This document shows positions 7,464 through 14,736 of a stretch of 16,574 nucleotides of DNA, piece after piece. A model generated the notes under the pieces. The model ran no database searches, was not told the origin of the DNA, and saw nothing but the letters and a program-made list of their open reading frames with translations. Source of the stretch: JBBKXJ01 sp037969395 (GTDB lineage: Bacteria > Pseudomonadota > Gammaproteobacteria > Pseudomonadales > JAUIET01); NCBI GenBank assembly GCA_037969395.1, contig JBBKXJ010000167.1, positions 1-16,574 of the forward strand, written 5' to 3'. Made by a program: the position numbers and the translations under genes. Numbering within the stretch: the first letter of the stretch is position 1; every line of letters starts with the position of its first letter.

Positions 7464-7727
7464 ATGAGTGCTAATTGTCGGTCTATTCTTCACTTACAAA
7501 AACCACGCCAGCGCTGTGCTAGCGCAGAAGTCTTGCCTATAAGGCCAGGACTTACAGTGTTCAACGTGAGACAGGTTCAGCCGTTGCCCCTGGAGCAGGA
7601 GCAGGAGGTCGACTCAAACCCGTTGCATGACCCGCGCAGCTACTCCTCCGATAGTAAAACGAAGCATGCTCCAGCCGCACGACCGGCAAAGGGAATAATG
7701 CGGCGCACCAAGTACGGTTTTATGTAG
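7464..7727 (+). CDS. small hypothetical protein
   Basis: An 87-residue frame from ATG 7464, preceded by a near-ideal AGGAG with 6 nt spacing. That is the main reason to keep it. The product is basic, with a Gln/Glu/Leu/Pro patch (VRQVQPLPLEQEQEVDSNP) and an Ala/Pro/Lys C-terminal part ending RRTKYGFM. There is no signal peptide, membrane helix or recognised domain; it looks largely disordered. It ends 65 bp before the convergent atpG stop. The upstream region has a TATTAT -10-like word (7353-7358) and the near-repeated words CCGACATGTTCCG and GGACATGTTTCG. It may be a real small gene or a chance frame. Confidence 0.38.
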   Translation: MSANCRSILHLQKPRQRCASAEVLPIRPGLTVFNVRQVQPLPLEQEQEVDSNPLHDPRSYSSDSKTKHAPAARPAKGIMRRTKYGFM

Positions 7728-7791
7728 AACGTTGCACAATTTGATGTCATGCGGGATGCATTTCTTCCAGATGTAAGCGTATATTCAGATG

Positions 7792-8679
7792 TTAAGTCTC
7801 AACCGCCGTTATCGCCTCAAAACCGCTGACCACATCAAGCAGCTCCGAGGTGATCGCGTTCTGCCGGGCGCGGCGAAAGTGCGTTGTTAACTCCTCAAAG
7901 CGGTCGTCCAAATTACGCTGCGCCGCCTGCATGGCGGCCAGTCTGCTGGTGTGTTCGGCGGCCTGGGATTCGGCACAGGCGCGAAAAATCGACACAAAAA
8001 GATACTGTTGCAACAAGCGGCTGAGCAGGGGCGCGCGGTCCATGCTAAAAGTTGGCAGGCTGCGGCCCGGCCATTGCCCTTCTTCCAGGCGGCGCAGGCG
8101 CTGCAGATCGACCGGTAGTAGTTCGAAGGCAGTGGGTTGGTAGCCCTGGCCCTCAGCGTGGCGATTGTAAAACAGGCAAACAGAGTGAACGCCCGTGAAC
8201 TCGCCCCAGGCGTCAATTTGCAGCAGAACCTTCTGTACGGTGGCCGTAATGTGTGCCGCCGAGCCTGGCACCAAAAAACTCTCGTCAATGGTTTCGCCCT
8301 TGTGTTCCAGGCTGGCCGCGACCCGGGCGCCGACGGCGAGCAGTAAGCGCTTCTCTTGCGGAGCGGCGGTCGCGGTCAAATGCCGTATTGTGTAGTCGCT
8401 GATCTCCTCGTTGAAGCGGCCACACAGTCCGTGGTCCGAACCGAACACGATCGCGACGACATGTCCTGGCATGCGCGCGGCGGGCGAGGGGGTTTGCTGC
8501 ATATCCTTTAACACCACGTACAAACCGCGCTCCACGGTTTGATAGTAGCCGGCGAGGGCGGCTACCGCCTGCTCGTATTGGCGAATGCTGGCAGCCGATA
8601 GTGCCTTCATGGTTTTCACGATGGAGCGCAAGTCGTCGAGGCTATCCAGTTGCTTGTGTAGCTGTTCGAGGGCTTCCAA
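7792..8679 (-). CDS. atpG: N-ATPase gamma subunit (rotor shaft)
   Basis: A 295-residue central-stalk subunit that turns inside the alpha3beta3 head and couples ring rotation to ATP turnover. The N-terminal helix carries DLRSIVKTMKALSAASIRQY, the mid-domain has VAIVFGSDHGLCGRFNEEI (the SDRGLCGG motif of relatives), and the C-terminal helix has RRARQNAITSELLDVVSGF. The length is normal. The start is a TTG (8677-8679): no ATG fits, the frame begins here, and GGAG lies 8-9 nt upstream around the atpA stop. It lies 5 bp after atpA and is the last gene of the operon, as expected for N-ATPases. No clear terminator follows; only small repeats of ACATCTG and ATGC words are seen between 7735 and 7790. 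Confidence 0.93.
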   Translation of the reverse strand: MEALEQLHKQLDSLDDLRSIVKTMKALSAASIRQYEQAVAALAGYYQTVERGLYVVLKDMQQTPSPAARMPGHVVAIVFGSDHGLCGRFNEEISDYTIRHLTATAAPQEKRLLLAVGARVAASLEHKGETIDESFLVPGSAAHITATVQKVLLQIDAWGEFTGVHSVCLFYNRHAEGQGYQPTAFELLPVDLQRLRRLEEGQWPGRSLPTFSMDRAPLLSRLLQQYLFVSIFRACAESQAAEHTSRLAAMQAAQRNLDDRFEELTTHFRRARQNAITSELLDVVSGFEAITAVET

Positions 8680-8684
8680 TCGTC

Positions 8685-10220
8685 TTACTCCGCTGGCTGC
8701 TGGTCGCTTTTTTCGTTACTGGCAGCAATGGCCTGTTTGGCGACGTCCAGCACTTGCTGCCATTGCGAATCGTCCAGTTTGGAGCCGGCTTCCATCTGCT
8801 GGCACAAATCCGGTAGTTCAGCGATGACTTGTTGTTGCAGCGCGCTTTCGGCTGCACTGACGCTATCAAGCGGCAGCTCGTCGAGCAGACCGGCATTAAC
8901 GGCTTTGAGCACGGCCATCTGTGCGCTGGCACGCAGTGGATGGCTTTCATTTTGTTTCAGCACTTCGCGCACACGGCGGCCGTGCTCGATGGTGGCGTGG
9001 GTTGCATCGTCCATACGGGTGGCGAAGCGGGAGAAGGTTTCCAACTCTTCGAACTGCGAGTAGGACAAACGCAAATCACCGGCGACACTGCGGAACGCGG
9101 GATACTGCGTTTTGCCACCGACGCGGGATACGGATTTTCCAATATCAATGGCCGGTAGCATGCCTCTTTGAAACAGCGTCGGCGACAGGTAAATCTGGCC
9201 GTCGGTGATGGAAATCAGGTTGGTCGGAATATACGCTGAGATATCTTGCGCCTGCGTTTCAATCACCGGCAGCGCAGTCAGCGAACCGCCGCCGCGCTCA
9301 CTTCCTAGCTGCGTGGCGCGTTCCAGCATACGCGAGTGAATGTAGAAGATATCGCCGGGATACGCCTCCCGGCCGGGTGGCCGCCTTAGCAGTAGCGAAA
9401 GCTCACGGTAAGCACGTGCATGCCGGGTCAGGTCGTCATAAACGATGAGGGCATCCTGGCCTCGCTCCATAAAGTACTCGGCCATGGTGGTGGCAGCGTA
9501 AGGGGTGATAAAACGCAACCCCGGCGGGTCGTCATCCCCAGCCACTACCACGATAGTGTTGCGCAGGGCGTCGTTTGCGCGCAGGGTTTCTACTACCCGC
9601 GCAACGGCGGTGCCGCGTTGGCCGATGGCGCAATAGATACAGACGACGTTTTTGTCGCGTTGATTGATGATGGTGTCGACCGCTACCGAAGTTTTGCCGG
9701 TTTGCCGGTCACCGACTATCAGTTCGCGTTGGCCGCGGCCAATTGGAATAAGCGCATCGATGGCCTTGATGCCGGTTTCCAGCGGTTCGGTAACCGGTGC
9801 GCGATCGACGATGGCGGGAGCGGGGCGCTCAATTGGCCGCCGTTCGCTGATTGTCAGCGCTTTGCCGTGGTCGAGGCTGCGTCCCGTCGCATCGATCACC
9901 CGGCCCAACAGGTTGTCGCCGACCGGCGCGTCTGCCTCACGGCCAGTGGCTCTGACTTCGGCGCCGGCGCCTAGCTTATCGCTGTCACCCAACAGCATCA
10001 CGCCTACCTCGTTCTCTTCGAGGTTAATCGCAATGCCCAATACGCCACCTGGTAATCGCACCAGCTCATCCGCGGTTATGCCCGGTAGACCTTGCACCCT
10101 GGCAATGCCGCCACCGATCTGCACTAGCGTGCCAATTTCGTGCAACTGTAAGTCGGTGCTAGCGTGTTCTATGGCCGTGTTTAGCGTAGTAAAGGTATCA
10201 GCCAGCAGCTGCTGCAACAT
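8685..10220 (-). CDS. atpA: N-ATPase alpha subunit
   Basis: A 511-residue alpha subunit of the F1-like head, holding the non-catalytic nucleotide sites. Visible marks are the N-terminal barrel with GGGIARVQGLPG (36-47), the Walker A loop GDRQTGKT (170-177), the Walker B region ALIVYDDLTRHARAYRELSL with RRPPGREAYPGD after it, and the signature ISITDGQIYL followed by PAIDIGKSVSRVGGK. The C-terminal helical domain is complete. ATG 10220 has GGAG 8 nt upstream and overlaps the atpF stop by 23 bp, which suggests translational coupling. Full length, with no missing residue seen. Confidence 0.96.
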   Translation of the reverse strand: MLQQLLADTFTTLNTAIEHASTDLQLHEIGTLVQIGGGIARVQGLPGITADELVRLPGGVLGIAINLEENEVGVMLLGDSDKLGAGAEVRATGREADAPVGDNLLGRVIDATGRSLDHGKALTISERRPIERPAPAIVDRAPVTEPLETGIKAIDALIPIGRGQRELIVGDRQTGKTSVAVDTIINQRDKNVVCIYCAIGQRGTAVARVVETLRANDALRNTIVVVAGDDDPPGLRFITPYAATTMAEYFMERGQDALIVYDDLTRHARAYRELSLLLRRPPGREAYPGDIFYIHSRMLERATQLGSERGGGSLTALPVIETQAQDISAYIPTNLISITDGQIYLSPTLFQRGMLPAIDIGKSVSRVGGKTQYPAFRSVAGDLRLSYSQFEELETFSRFATRMDDATHATIEHGRRVREVLKQNESHPLRASAQMAVLKAVNAGLLDELPLDSVSAAESALQQQVIAELPDLCQQMEAGSKLDDSQWQQVLDVAKQAIAASNEKSDQQPAE

Positions 10221-10992
10221 TCTCTTGCTCCGTCGGCCGGGTAGTTTCGGTGGGGCTAAAAGCCGCTTCGATACAGTCGGTCAGGTTTTCCATATAGTCT
10301 AACAAGCTCCAGCTCAGCCGCTGGCCGCCGCGGGTGAGTTCAATGCCGCACAGCAATTGTGGCGACTCGCTATAGTCTACCTCGGCGCCGGCATCGATAT
10401 GTTCGTGAAGCGCGCTCGTGATCCGGTCGCGCAGCCTGGCATCCAGCGCAAACGCGCTTGCAATACTGACTGGCTCGGCTTCTTCTGCCAGCGCTTGGCG
10501 GGCGCCAGTGTCCAATGACTGCAGGCGCTCGATAAACGTATCGATAATCTGTTCTTCCAGACCAGCGTCCGCCAAATCATGCAGCGCCTTGCGAGCGATG
10601 GTTTGAATGGCCGTTGCTGACTGTTGGCGCAGATTCCCGAAAAACTCTTCTTTCTCCTGGTTAGCCTGGCGCTGCCAGTCGCGGCGGGCTACGGCAACCT
10701 CTTCGCGGGCTTCGCTTAACATGACCTTTTTCTGTTGGTCGGCCTCCTTGTTGACCGTAGCTAAAATATCCTCGCGCTCACGCTCAAGCTGTTCACTCTT
10801 ATTACGGTAAAGCGTCGCCGCCTCGTCTGCCTTGCGTTCGCGCTCAACAGCCTCTCTACTGCGTTTTGCAATACCTTGCTCACGCTGGTCCATGGCGTTT
10901 ACCACGGGCTTATACAGAAAGCGCTTCAATAGCCACACCAGGATCAGAAAGTTGACAATCTGCGCCGAGACCGTGATCCAGTCTATGCTCAT
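10198..10992 (-). CDS. atpF: N-ATPase b subunit with delta-like C-terminal domain
   Basis: A 264-residue protein, against about 156 for an ordinary b subunit. Residues 5-25 form the single membrane helix (WITVSAQIVNFLILVWLLKR). Residues 35-160 are a long charged coiled coil, the peripheral stalk. Residues 174-237 (PVSIASAFALDARLRDRI, then LLCGIELTRGGQRLS, then a short helix) resemble the C-terminal domain of F1 delta, with its 'V-SA-L ... LIGG-I-GD-IDGS' pattern. The operon has no atpH, so this tail probably does the work of delta by tying the stalk to the head. The fusion is inferred from pattern. ATG 10992 has GGGAGG 7 nt upstream and lies 3 bp after the atpE stop. Confidence 0.92.
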   Translation of the reverse strand: MSIDWITVSAQIVNFLILVWLLKRFLYKPVVNAMDQREQGIAKRSREAVERERKADEAATLYRNKSEQLEREREDILATVNKEADQQKKVMLSEAREEVAVARRDWQRQANQEKEEFFGNLRQQSATAIQTIARKALHDLADAGLEEQIIDTFIERLQSLDTGARQALAEEAEPVSIASAFALDARLRDRITSALHEHIDAGAEVDYSESPQLLCGIELTRGGQRLSWSLLDYMENLTDCIEAAFSPTETTRPTEQENVAAAAG

Positions 10993-10995
10993 CTA

Positions 10996-11274
10996 TCAGC
11001 CTCCCGCCGCGGCGGTTATGTGGTTCCAGAAGGGATTGGCGAAGATAATAATCATCGACACCACAAAGCAGTAAATCGCCGTTGACTCGATCATCGCCAA
11101 ACCGACAAACAAGGTGCGGGTAATGGTGCCTGATTCGTCCGGTTGCTGGGCGATGGCGCTCAGTGCCTGAGCGAGGGCCCGCCCTTCCCCTAGCGAAGGG
11201 CCAATGGCGCCGATGGCGATGGTTAAGCCGGCCGTGATAATCGATGCCATGCCAATAAGTGTTGTGCTATCCAT
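10996..11274 (-). CDS. atpE: N-ATPase c subunit (ion-translocating ring)
   Basis: A 92-residue double-helix hairpin. Helix 1 runs about 6-40 (IITAGLTIAIGAIGPSLGEG) with E30; helix 2 runs about 55-80 (LFVGLAMIESTAIYCFVVSM) with E63, S64 and Y68. E-S-x-x-x-Y is the Na+-site pattern of Na+-ATP synthases; E30 replaces the Gln of the classical Na+ site, giving the two-carboxylate pattern typical of N-ATPases. The polar loop reads AQQPD, with Gln in place of the usual Arg of R-Q-P. Two ATGs lie in tandem (11277 and 11274); the second has better spacing to AGGAG. The start overlaps the end of atpB by 8 bp. Ion choice (Na+ or H+) cannot be settled from sequence. Confidence 0.95.
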   Translation of the reverse strand: MDSTTLIGMASIITAGLTIAIGAIGPSLGEGRALAQALSAIAQQPDESGTITRTLFVGLAMIESTAIYCFVVSMIIIFANPFWNHITAAAGG

Positions 11275-11998
11275 CATGTTCTCCTGTTGAATGCGATGTT
11301 GACTCTTGCTTTTGTTCGGGTTGGGTAACCTGTTGATGCGCCGAGGTGGCGGAAGCAATATAAACCATCGCCAGAATGGTGAAAATATACGCCTGAATCA
11401 TGCCGGTTAGCAGCCCTAGCAGCTGCATGACCACCGGGAAAAAGTACGGCGTTAAACCGATAAGAATGGCGATAATCACCGTGCCGCTCATGATGTTGCC
11501 GTATAGCCGCACCGCCAGGGCAAGGGTGCGCGAAAGCTCGCCAATGATATTAAACGGCAACATCAGCCAGGTTGGCTTTAAATAGTGTTGTAGATAGGTC
11601 GACAGCCCCTCATAGCCAATGCCATACAGCGGCACGGCAATAAAAACGCAGATGGCCAACGCCGTAGTGGTCGACAGCGAACCGGTGGGCGACATATAGC
11701 CGGGCACGATAGCGAGCAGGTTGGCGGTAGCAATATATAAAAACAGCGTGCCGACAAATGGCAGGTAGCCAGCCGGATCCTGGTGACTTACCTGCTGGAT
11801 CTGATCGCGAATGCCGCTGACCAGCACCTCCAGTATGTTCTGCCCGCGCGACAATTCCGTGGCGGCGGAGAAGCGTCGTGTCACCAGCCACGAAATCAGT
11901 GTCAGCAGCGCCATTACCACCCAGGTGAACACAATGGTGGCATTCAGCGACAGCGCGCCAAGCTGCCAGAAAACAAGTTCATCCGGGCTGATGATCAT
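11267..11998 (-). CDS. atpB: N-ATPase a subunit (stator half-channels)
   Basis: A 243-residue polytopic membrane protein forming the ion half-channels beside the c ring. The key helix reads ELSRTLALAVRLYGNIMSG, with the essential stator Arg in 'AVRLYGN'. A second conserved helix has LLTGMIQAYIFTILAMVYI. Earlier segments include GYLPFVGTLFLYIATANLL. The C-terminal tail is short, polar and Gln/Ser/His-rich. ATG 11998 has GGGGAG 7 nt upstream and overlaps the end of atpR by 4 bp. Confidence 0.94.
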   Translation of the reverse strand: MIISPDELVFWQLGALSLNATIVFTWVVMALLTLISWLVTRRFSAATELSRGQNILEVLVSGIRDQIQQVSHQDPAGYLPFVGTLFLYIATANLLAIVPGYMSPTGSLSTTTALAICVFIAVPLYGIGYEGLSTYLQHYLKPTWLMLPFNIIGELSRTLALAVRLYGNIMSGTVIIAILIGLTPYFFPVVMQLLGLLTGMIQAYIFTILAMVYIASATSAHQQVTQPEQKQESTSHSTGEHDG

Positions 11999-12303
11999 GT
12001 ATCCACTCCCCTGCTAAGGCGCGAGAGGGTGCGAGAGGGGGCGATGCGCTTGACAACCAGTAAACGCGCCAGCATAAAACCACCGGCAGCCGCCAGCAAA
12101 CCCGCAAACCCCGCGTAATAGCCGACGCCGTAAAGCCCGGCAAGCACCAGACTCAGGCGCAACAACATACTGCCCAGCATGCGCAGCGCGAGATTGTGCG
12201 CCTGATCAATGTTTTTGATGGTGAGCCACAGGCCATAAAAAAATATCAAACCGAGGATGGCACCCGCAGCGAATGCCGGCAGTAGTTGCAGCAATAGCTT
12301 CAT
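11995..12303 (-). CDS. atpR: N-ATPase accessory membrane subunit AtpR
   Basis: A 102-residue protein with three predicted membrane helices (about 5-28, 38-62 and 65-84) and a basic C-terminus. The position between atpQ and atpB and the size are diagnostic of AtpR, found only in N-ATPase operons. R41 and R49 lie within the second helix (LRMLGSMLLRLSLVLAG); such membrane arginines have been proposed to contact the extra carboxylate of the c ring during assembly. That is family-level inference. ATG 12303 has GGAAGG 7 nt upstream, and its ATG overlaps the TGA of a 26-codon bridging frame. Confidence 0.85.
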   Translation of the reverse strand: MKLLLQLLPAFAAGAILGLIFFYGLWLTIKNIDQAHNLALRMLGSMLLRLSLVLAGLYGVGYYAGFAGLLAAAGGFMLARLLVVKRIAPSRTLSRLSRGVDT

Positions 12304-12380
12304 ATTTGAACCTTCCGTGAGGAAACCGCATAATCAATGGACGCAAGTTGAGAAGCAGAAACGCCGTTGCGCTCAGTCAT
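12300..12380 (-). CDS. 26-codon bridging ORF between atpQ and atpR
   Basis: A small frame starts at an ATG (12378-12380) that overlaps the last codons of atpQ and ends at a TGA (12300-12302) that overlaps the atpR ATG. The product would be MTERNGVSASQLASIDYAV plus seven residues, polar with no membrane helix. Its exact fit to the 69 bp gap suggests either a coupling leader that carries ribosomes from atpQ to atpR, or coincidence. No separate ribosome binding site was identified for it. Confidence 0.3.
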   Translation of the reverse strand: MTERNGVSASQLASIDYAVSSRKVQI

Positions 12381-12696
12381 TTTCATGCTCCTGCTTAATC
12401 CAGTACCAGGCATTGAGACAACCGAGCGTGATACCGATAATCAGAAACGTCAACGTCCAGGAGGCGCGCTCTGCTGGCCAACGTCCGTCTAACCAAATAC
12501 CCAGTGCGATGCCGAGCAAGGTGGGAATAGCGATCGACCAACCCACCAGTCCGAACATGCCCAGCCCAAACCAGGCGGCGCGCTGATTACGCTGGCGGGC
12601 GGCGTGTTTGCGTCTGGCGCGGCGACCAATCTTCTCAGCGAGCGGCTGGTCGCGGTCTGCGGGTTTGTGTTTGGGTGGTTCCTGCGGTTTAACCAC
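12373..12696 (-). CDS. atpQ: N-ATPase accessory membrane subunit AtpQ (AtpI-like)
   Basis: 107 residues from a GTG (12694-12696). I choose this start because AGGAG lies 8-9 nt upstream and it overlaps the atpC stop (12689) by 8 bp; the longer in-frame extension would run deep into atpC. The N-terminal 45 residues are basic and hydrophilic (AEKIGRRARRKHAARQRNQR). Two membrane helices follow: WFGLGMFGLVGWSIAIPTLL with GIALGIWLDGRW, then WTLTFLIIGITLGCLNAWYW. The layout matches AtpQ/AtpI-type proteins (ATPase gene 1 family), thought to help c-ring assembly or Mg2+ handling. Confidence 0.82.
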   Translation of the reverse strand: MVKPQEPPKHKPADRDQPLAEKIGRRARRKHAARQRNQRAAWFGLGMFGLVGWSIAIPTLLGIALGIWLDGRWPAERASWTLTFLIIGITLGCLNAWYWIKQEHEND

Positions 12697-13108
12697 GCAT
12701 CGTCTCCTGCATTTCACGGAAGCCACGCAAGGTGCCGGCCTCCAGTCGACCCAACGCGGTGCGCGCCTTGCGTTGCTGGTCATCCAGCTTTAGAAACCGC
12801 TCTTCAACCAGCGTCTGCAGCTCATTCAGGCTCGCACCGCGTGCGCCATTTGGCGTCGACACCGAGACATCACGGCCGCATTTTACCAGTACGCCGTGGT
12901 CCACAGCCGCAAAGCTCTCCTCGCCGTTAGCGGCATAGAAAGCTAATACGCCGGGCGCCAGCGCCGCTACGAAGTCGATATGCCGTGGCAACAAACAAAA
13001 GTCGCCGTTGTCTGCCTGGGCGGTCACCTTGTTTACCGCCTCATCGACCAGCACCTCGGTGGGCAGCAATATTCTTAGGCGCATAGTGATGATATCAGCA
13101 TCGCTCAT
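12689..13108 (-). CDS. atpC: N-ATPase epsilon subunit
   Basis: A 139-residue epsilon subunit. The N-terminal beta sandwich is visible in MRLRILLPTEVLVDEAVNKV, GDFCLLPRHIDFVAALAPGV and AAVDHGVLVKCG; the C-terminal helical hairpin is LNELQTLVEERF...RKARTALGRLE. It joins gamma to the c ring and may modulate hydrolysis. ATG 13108 overlaps the atpD stop by 4 bp (ATGA), a classic translational coupling. It lies second in the operon, as N-ATPases require. Confidence 0.92.
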   Translation of the reverse strand: MSDADIITMRLRILLPTEVLVDEAVNKVTAQADNGDFCLLPRHIDFVAALAPGVLAFYAANGEESFAAVDHGVLVKCGRDVSVSTPNGARGASLNELQTLVEERFLKLDDQQRKARTALGRLEAGTLRGFREMQETMRG

Positions 13109-14511
13109 TGTGCGGCCCCTTGTTGCTTAGCCTCATCGACCGCGCCGATCATGTACAAAGCCTGCTCGCCCAGCGCACTAAATTCGCCACCCAGGATGCG
13201 CTCGCAGCCGTCAATCGTTTGTTCCAGCGGTACCAATTTGCCCTGTTTGCCGGTGAACTGCTCGGTGGTAAAAAACGGCTGCGTCAGAAAGCGTTCCAAC
13301 TGGCGCGCCGTGCTGACGGTATTGCGGTCTTCGTTTGAGAGTTCTTCCATGCCCAGCATCGAGATAATGTCTTTCAGATCTTCGTATTCGGCCAATGTGC
13401 CGCGCACCTGCTGCGCCACTCGGTAGTGGCGTTGGCCGACCACGGTCGGGGTCAACATTTTGGAATCGGTCTGCAGCGGGTCGATCGCCGGGTAGAATCC
13501 CTGACTGGCGCGCTTGCGTGATAACACAATAGAGGCCGACAGGTGCGCGAAGATATGCGTGGCCGAAGGATCGGTGAGATCGTCGGCGGGCACATAGACT
13601 GCCTGCACCGACGTGATACTACCGCTGCGCGAGCTGCAAATTCGTTCCTCAAGGGCAGCTAGTTCTGTTGCCAGCGTCGGCTGATAACCAACCCGCGAGG
13701 GGATACGGCCCATCAGGCCCGATACCTCGGCGCCAGACTGTACAAAGCGAAACACATTGTCGATCAATAGCAGCACATCGCGCTTGACTACATCACGGAA
13801 ATACTCGGCTACCGTCAGTGCCGCGTGGCCAATACGAAAACGCGCGCCCGGTGGTTCGTTCATTTGCCCGTAAAGCAGCACGGCCTTGTCCAGCACGCCT
13901 GACGCCTGCATCTCGCGGTACATATCTTCGGCTTCGCGCATGCGTTCGCCGATGCCGCAAAACAGACTGACGCCCTCGTATTGTGCCGCCATATTGTTGA
14001 TCATTTCGTTGATCACCACCGTCTTGCCGACGCCGGCGCCGCCAAACATGCCGGATTTGCCGCCGCGCTCCAGAGGCGCCAGTAAATCAATCGCCTTGAT
14101 GCCGGTAGCAAACACTTCGGTACCCGTGGTGCGGTCCGCCAATGGCAGTAGTGGACGATGGATTGGCCAGTGTTCGGTGGTAGCGATTGCCCCTTTACCA
14201 TCAACGGCGTCACCGAATACATTGAGCATACGCCCCAACAGCGCTTCGCCCACCGGTATCTGCAGGGTGGCACCCATGTCTCGCACCGGCATTCCGCGAC
14301 CCAGGCGACTGGTGGAATTTAACGCGATACAGCGCACCGTGCTGGTGTTCAGATGCGTCTGCACTTCGAGCACCACGTTACCTTCGGGGCCAGCGCGTAA
14401 TTCATGATTGCGCGGCGGCAGGGGTGGCAGGAAGCGGGCGTCCACCACACTACCGCGCACGGCAACAATTTCGCCTGGCTGGATTTCTGCTTCGGGAGCA
14501 GCGTTGTTCAT
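13105..14511 (-). CDS. atpD: N-ATPase beta subunit (catalytic)
   Basis: 468 residues from ATG 14511, chosen for the AAAGGA ribosome binding site 6 nt upstream; the longer frame is leader. It carries the Walker A loop GGAGVGKT (157-164), the catalytic Glu in GIGERMREAED (E189), Walker B in VLLLIDNVFRF, and GLMGRIPSRVGYQPTLATEL. The family variant TDPSATHIFAHLSASIVL replaces the usual DPAPATTFAHLDA, and RKRASQGFYPAIDPLQT follows. The C-terminal domain includes ERFLTQPFFTTEQFTG. It is the first gene of the operon, unlike standard F-type operons in which beta is next to last. It binds and hydrolyses or makes ATP together with alpha. Confidence 0.96.
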   Translation of the reverse strand: MNNAAPEAEIQPGEIVAVRGSVVDARFLPPLPPRNHELRAGPEGNVVLEVQTHLNTSTVRCIALNSTSRLGRGMPVRDMGATLQIPVGEALLGRMLNVFGDAVDGKGAIATTEHWPIHRPLLPLADRTTGTEVFATGIKAIDLLAPLERGGKSGMFGGAGVGKTVVINEMINNMAAQYEGVSLFCGIGERMREAEDMYREMQASGVLDKAVLLYGQMNEPPGARFRIGHAALTVAEYFRDVVKRDVLLLIDNVFRFVQSGAEVSGLMGRIPSRVGYQPTLATELAALEERICSSRSGSITSVQAVYVPADDLTDPSATHIFAHLSASIVLSRKRASQGFYPAIDPLQTDSKMLTPTVVGQRHYRVAQQVRGTLAEYEDLKDIISMLGMEELSNEDRNTVSTARQLERFLTQPFFTTEQFTGKQGKLVPLEQTIDGCERILGGEFSALGEQALYMIGAVDEAKQQGAAQ

Positions 14512-14652
14512 GAATTTTCCTTTCAAACTGCAACCGATAGTCGTGCGGATCCAGCGGTGAATACAGTTGAACTGGCTGGCGCTCACCCACCCCTCAAGGG
14601 ATTATTTGTTGGTGTGCTAACAGCTCAATGCAAAGTTTAAAGCCAACACGGT

Positions 14653-14658
14653 AGCATA
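14653..14658 (-). promoter_or_regulatory. predicted -10 element of the N-ATPase promoter
   Basis: On the minus strand this reads TATGCT (within CCTATATGCTACC). With a start near 14645 the hexamer sits at -8 to -13. No -35 consensus is seen at 17 bp (AAACTC is found), as expected for an activator-dependent promoter. It predicts a leader of about 130 nt before atpD. Confidence 0.5.
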
Positions 14659-14678
14659 TAGGTGTTAGCAAAAGTGAG

Positions 14679-14694
14679 TTTGATTGTGATCAAA
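14679..14694. promoter_or_regulatory. FNR/ANR-type binding site upstream of atpD
   Basis: TTTGATTGTGATCAAA contains a perfect match to the FNR/ANR consensus TTGAT-N4-ATCAA. The centre at 14686.5 lies 41.5 bp before a predicted start at 14645 on the minus strand, the class II activator position. It is between the trxC stop and atpD, both read on the minus strand, so the N-ATPase operon is the only downstream target. Confidence 0.75.
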
Positions 14695-14736
14695 TAACCG
14701 TACTTTGTTCCGGATTCGGATCTCATTGAAGGGGTA

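Noticed and set aside
9420..10302. Long plus-strand frames opposite atpA and atpF
   Set aside because: Shadows of conserved ATPase genes; low-complexity, with no ribosome binding site.
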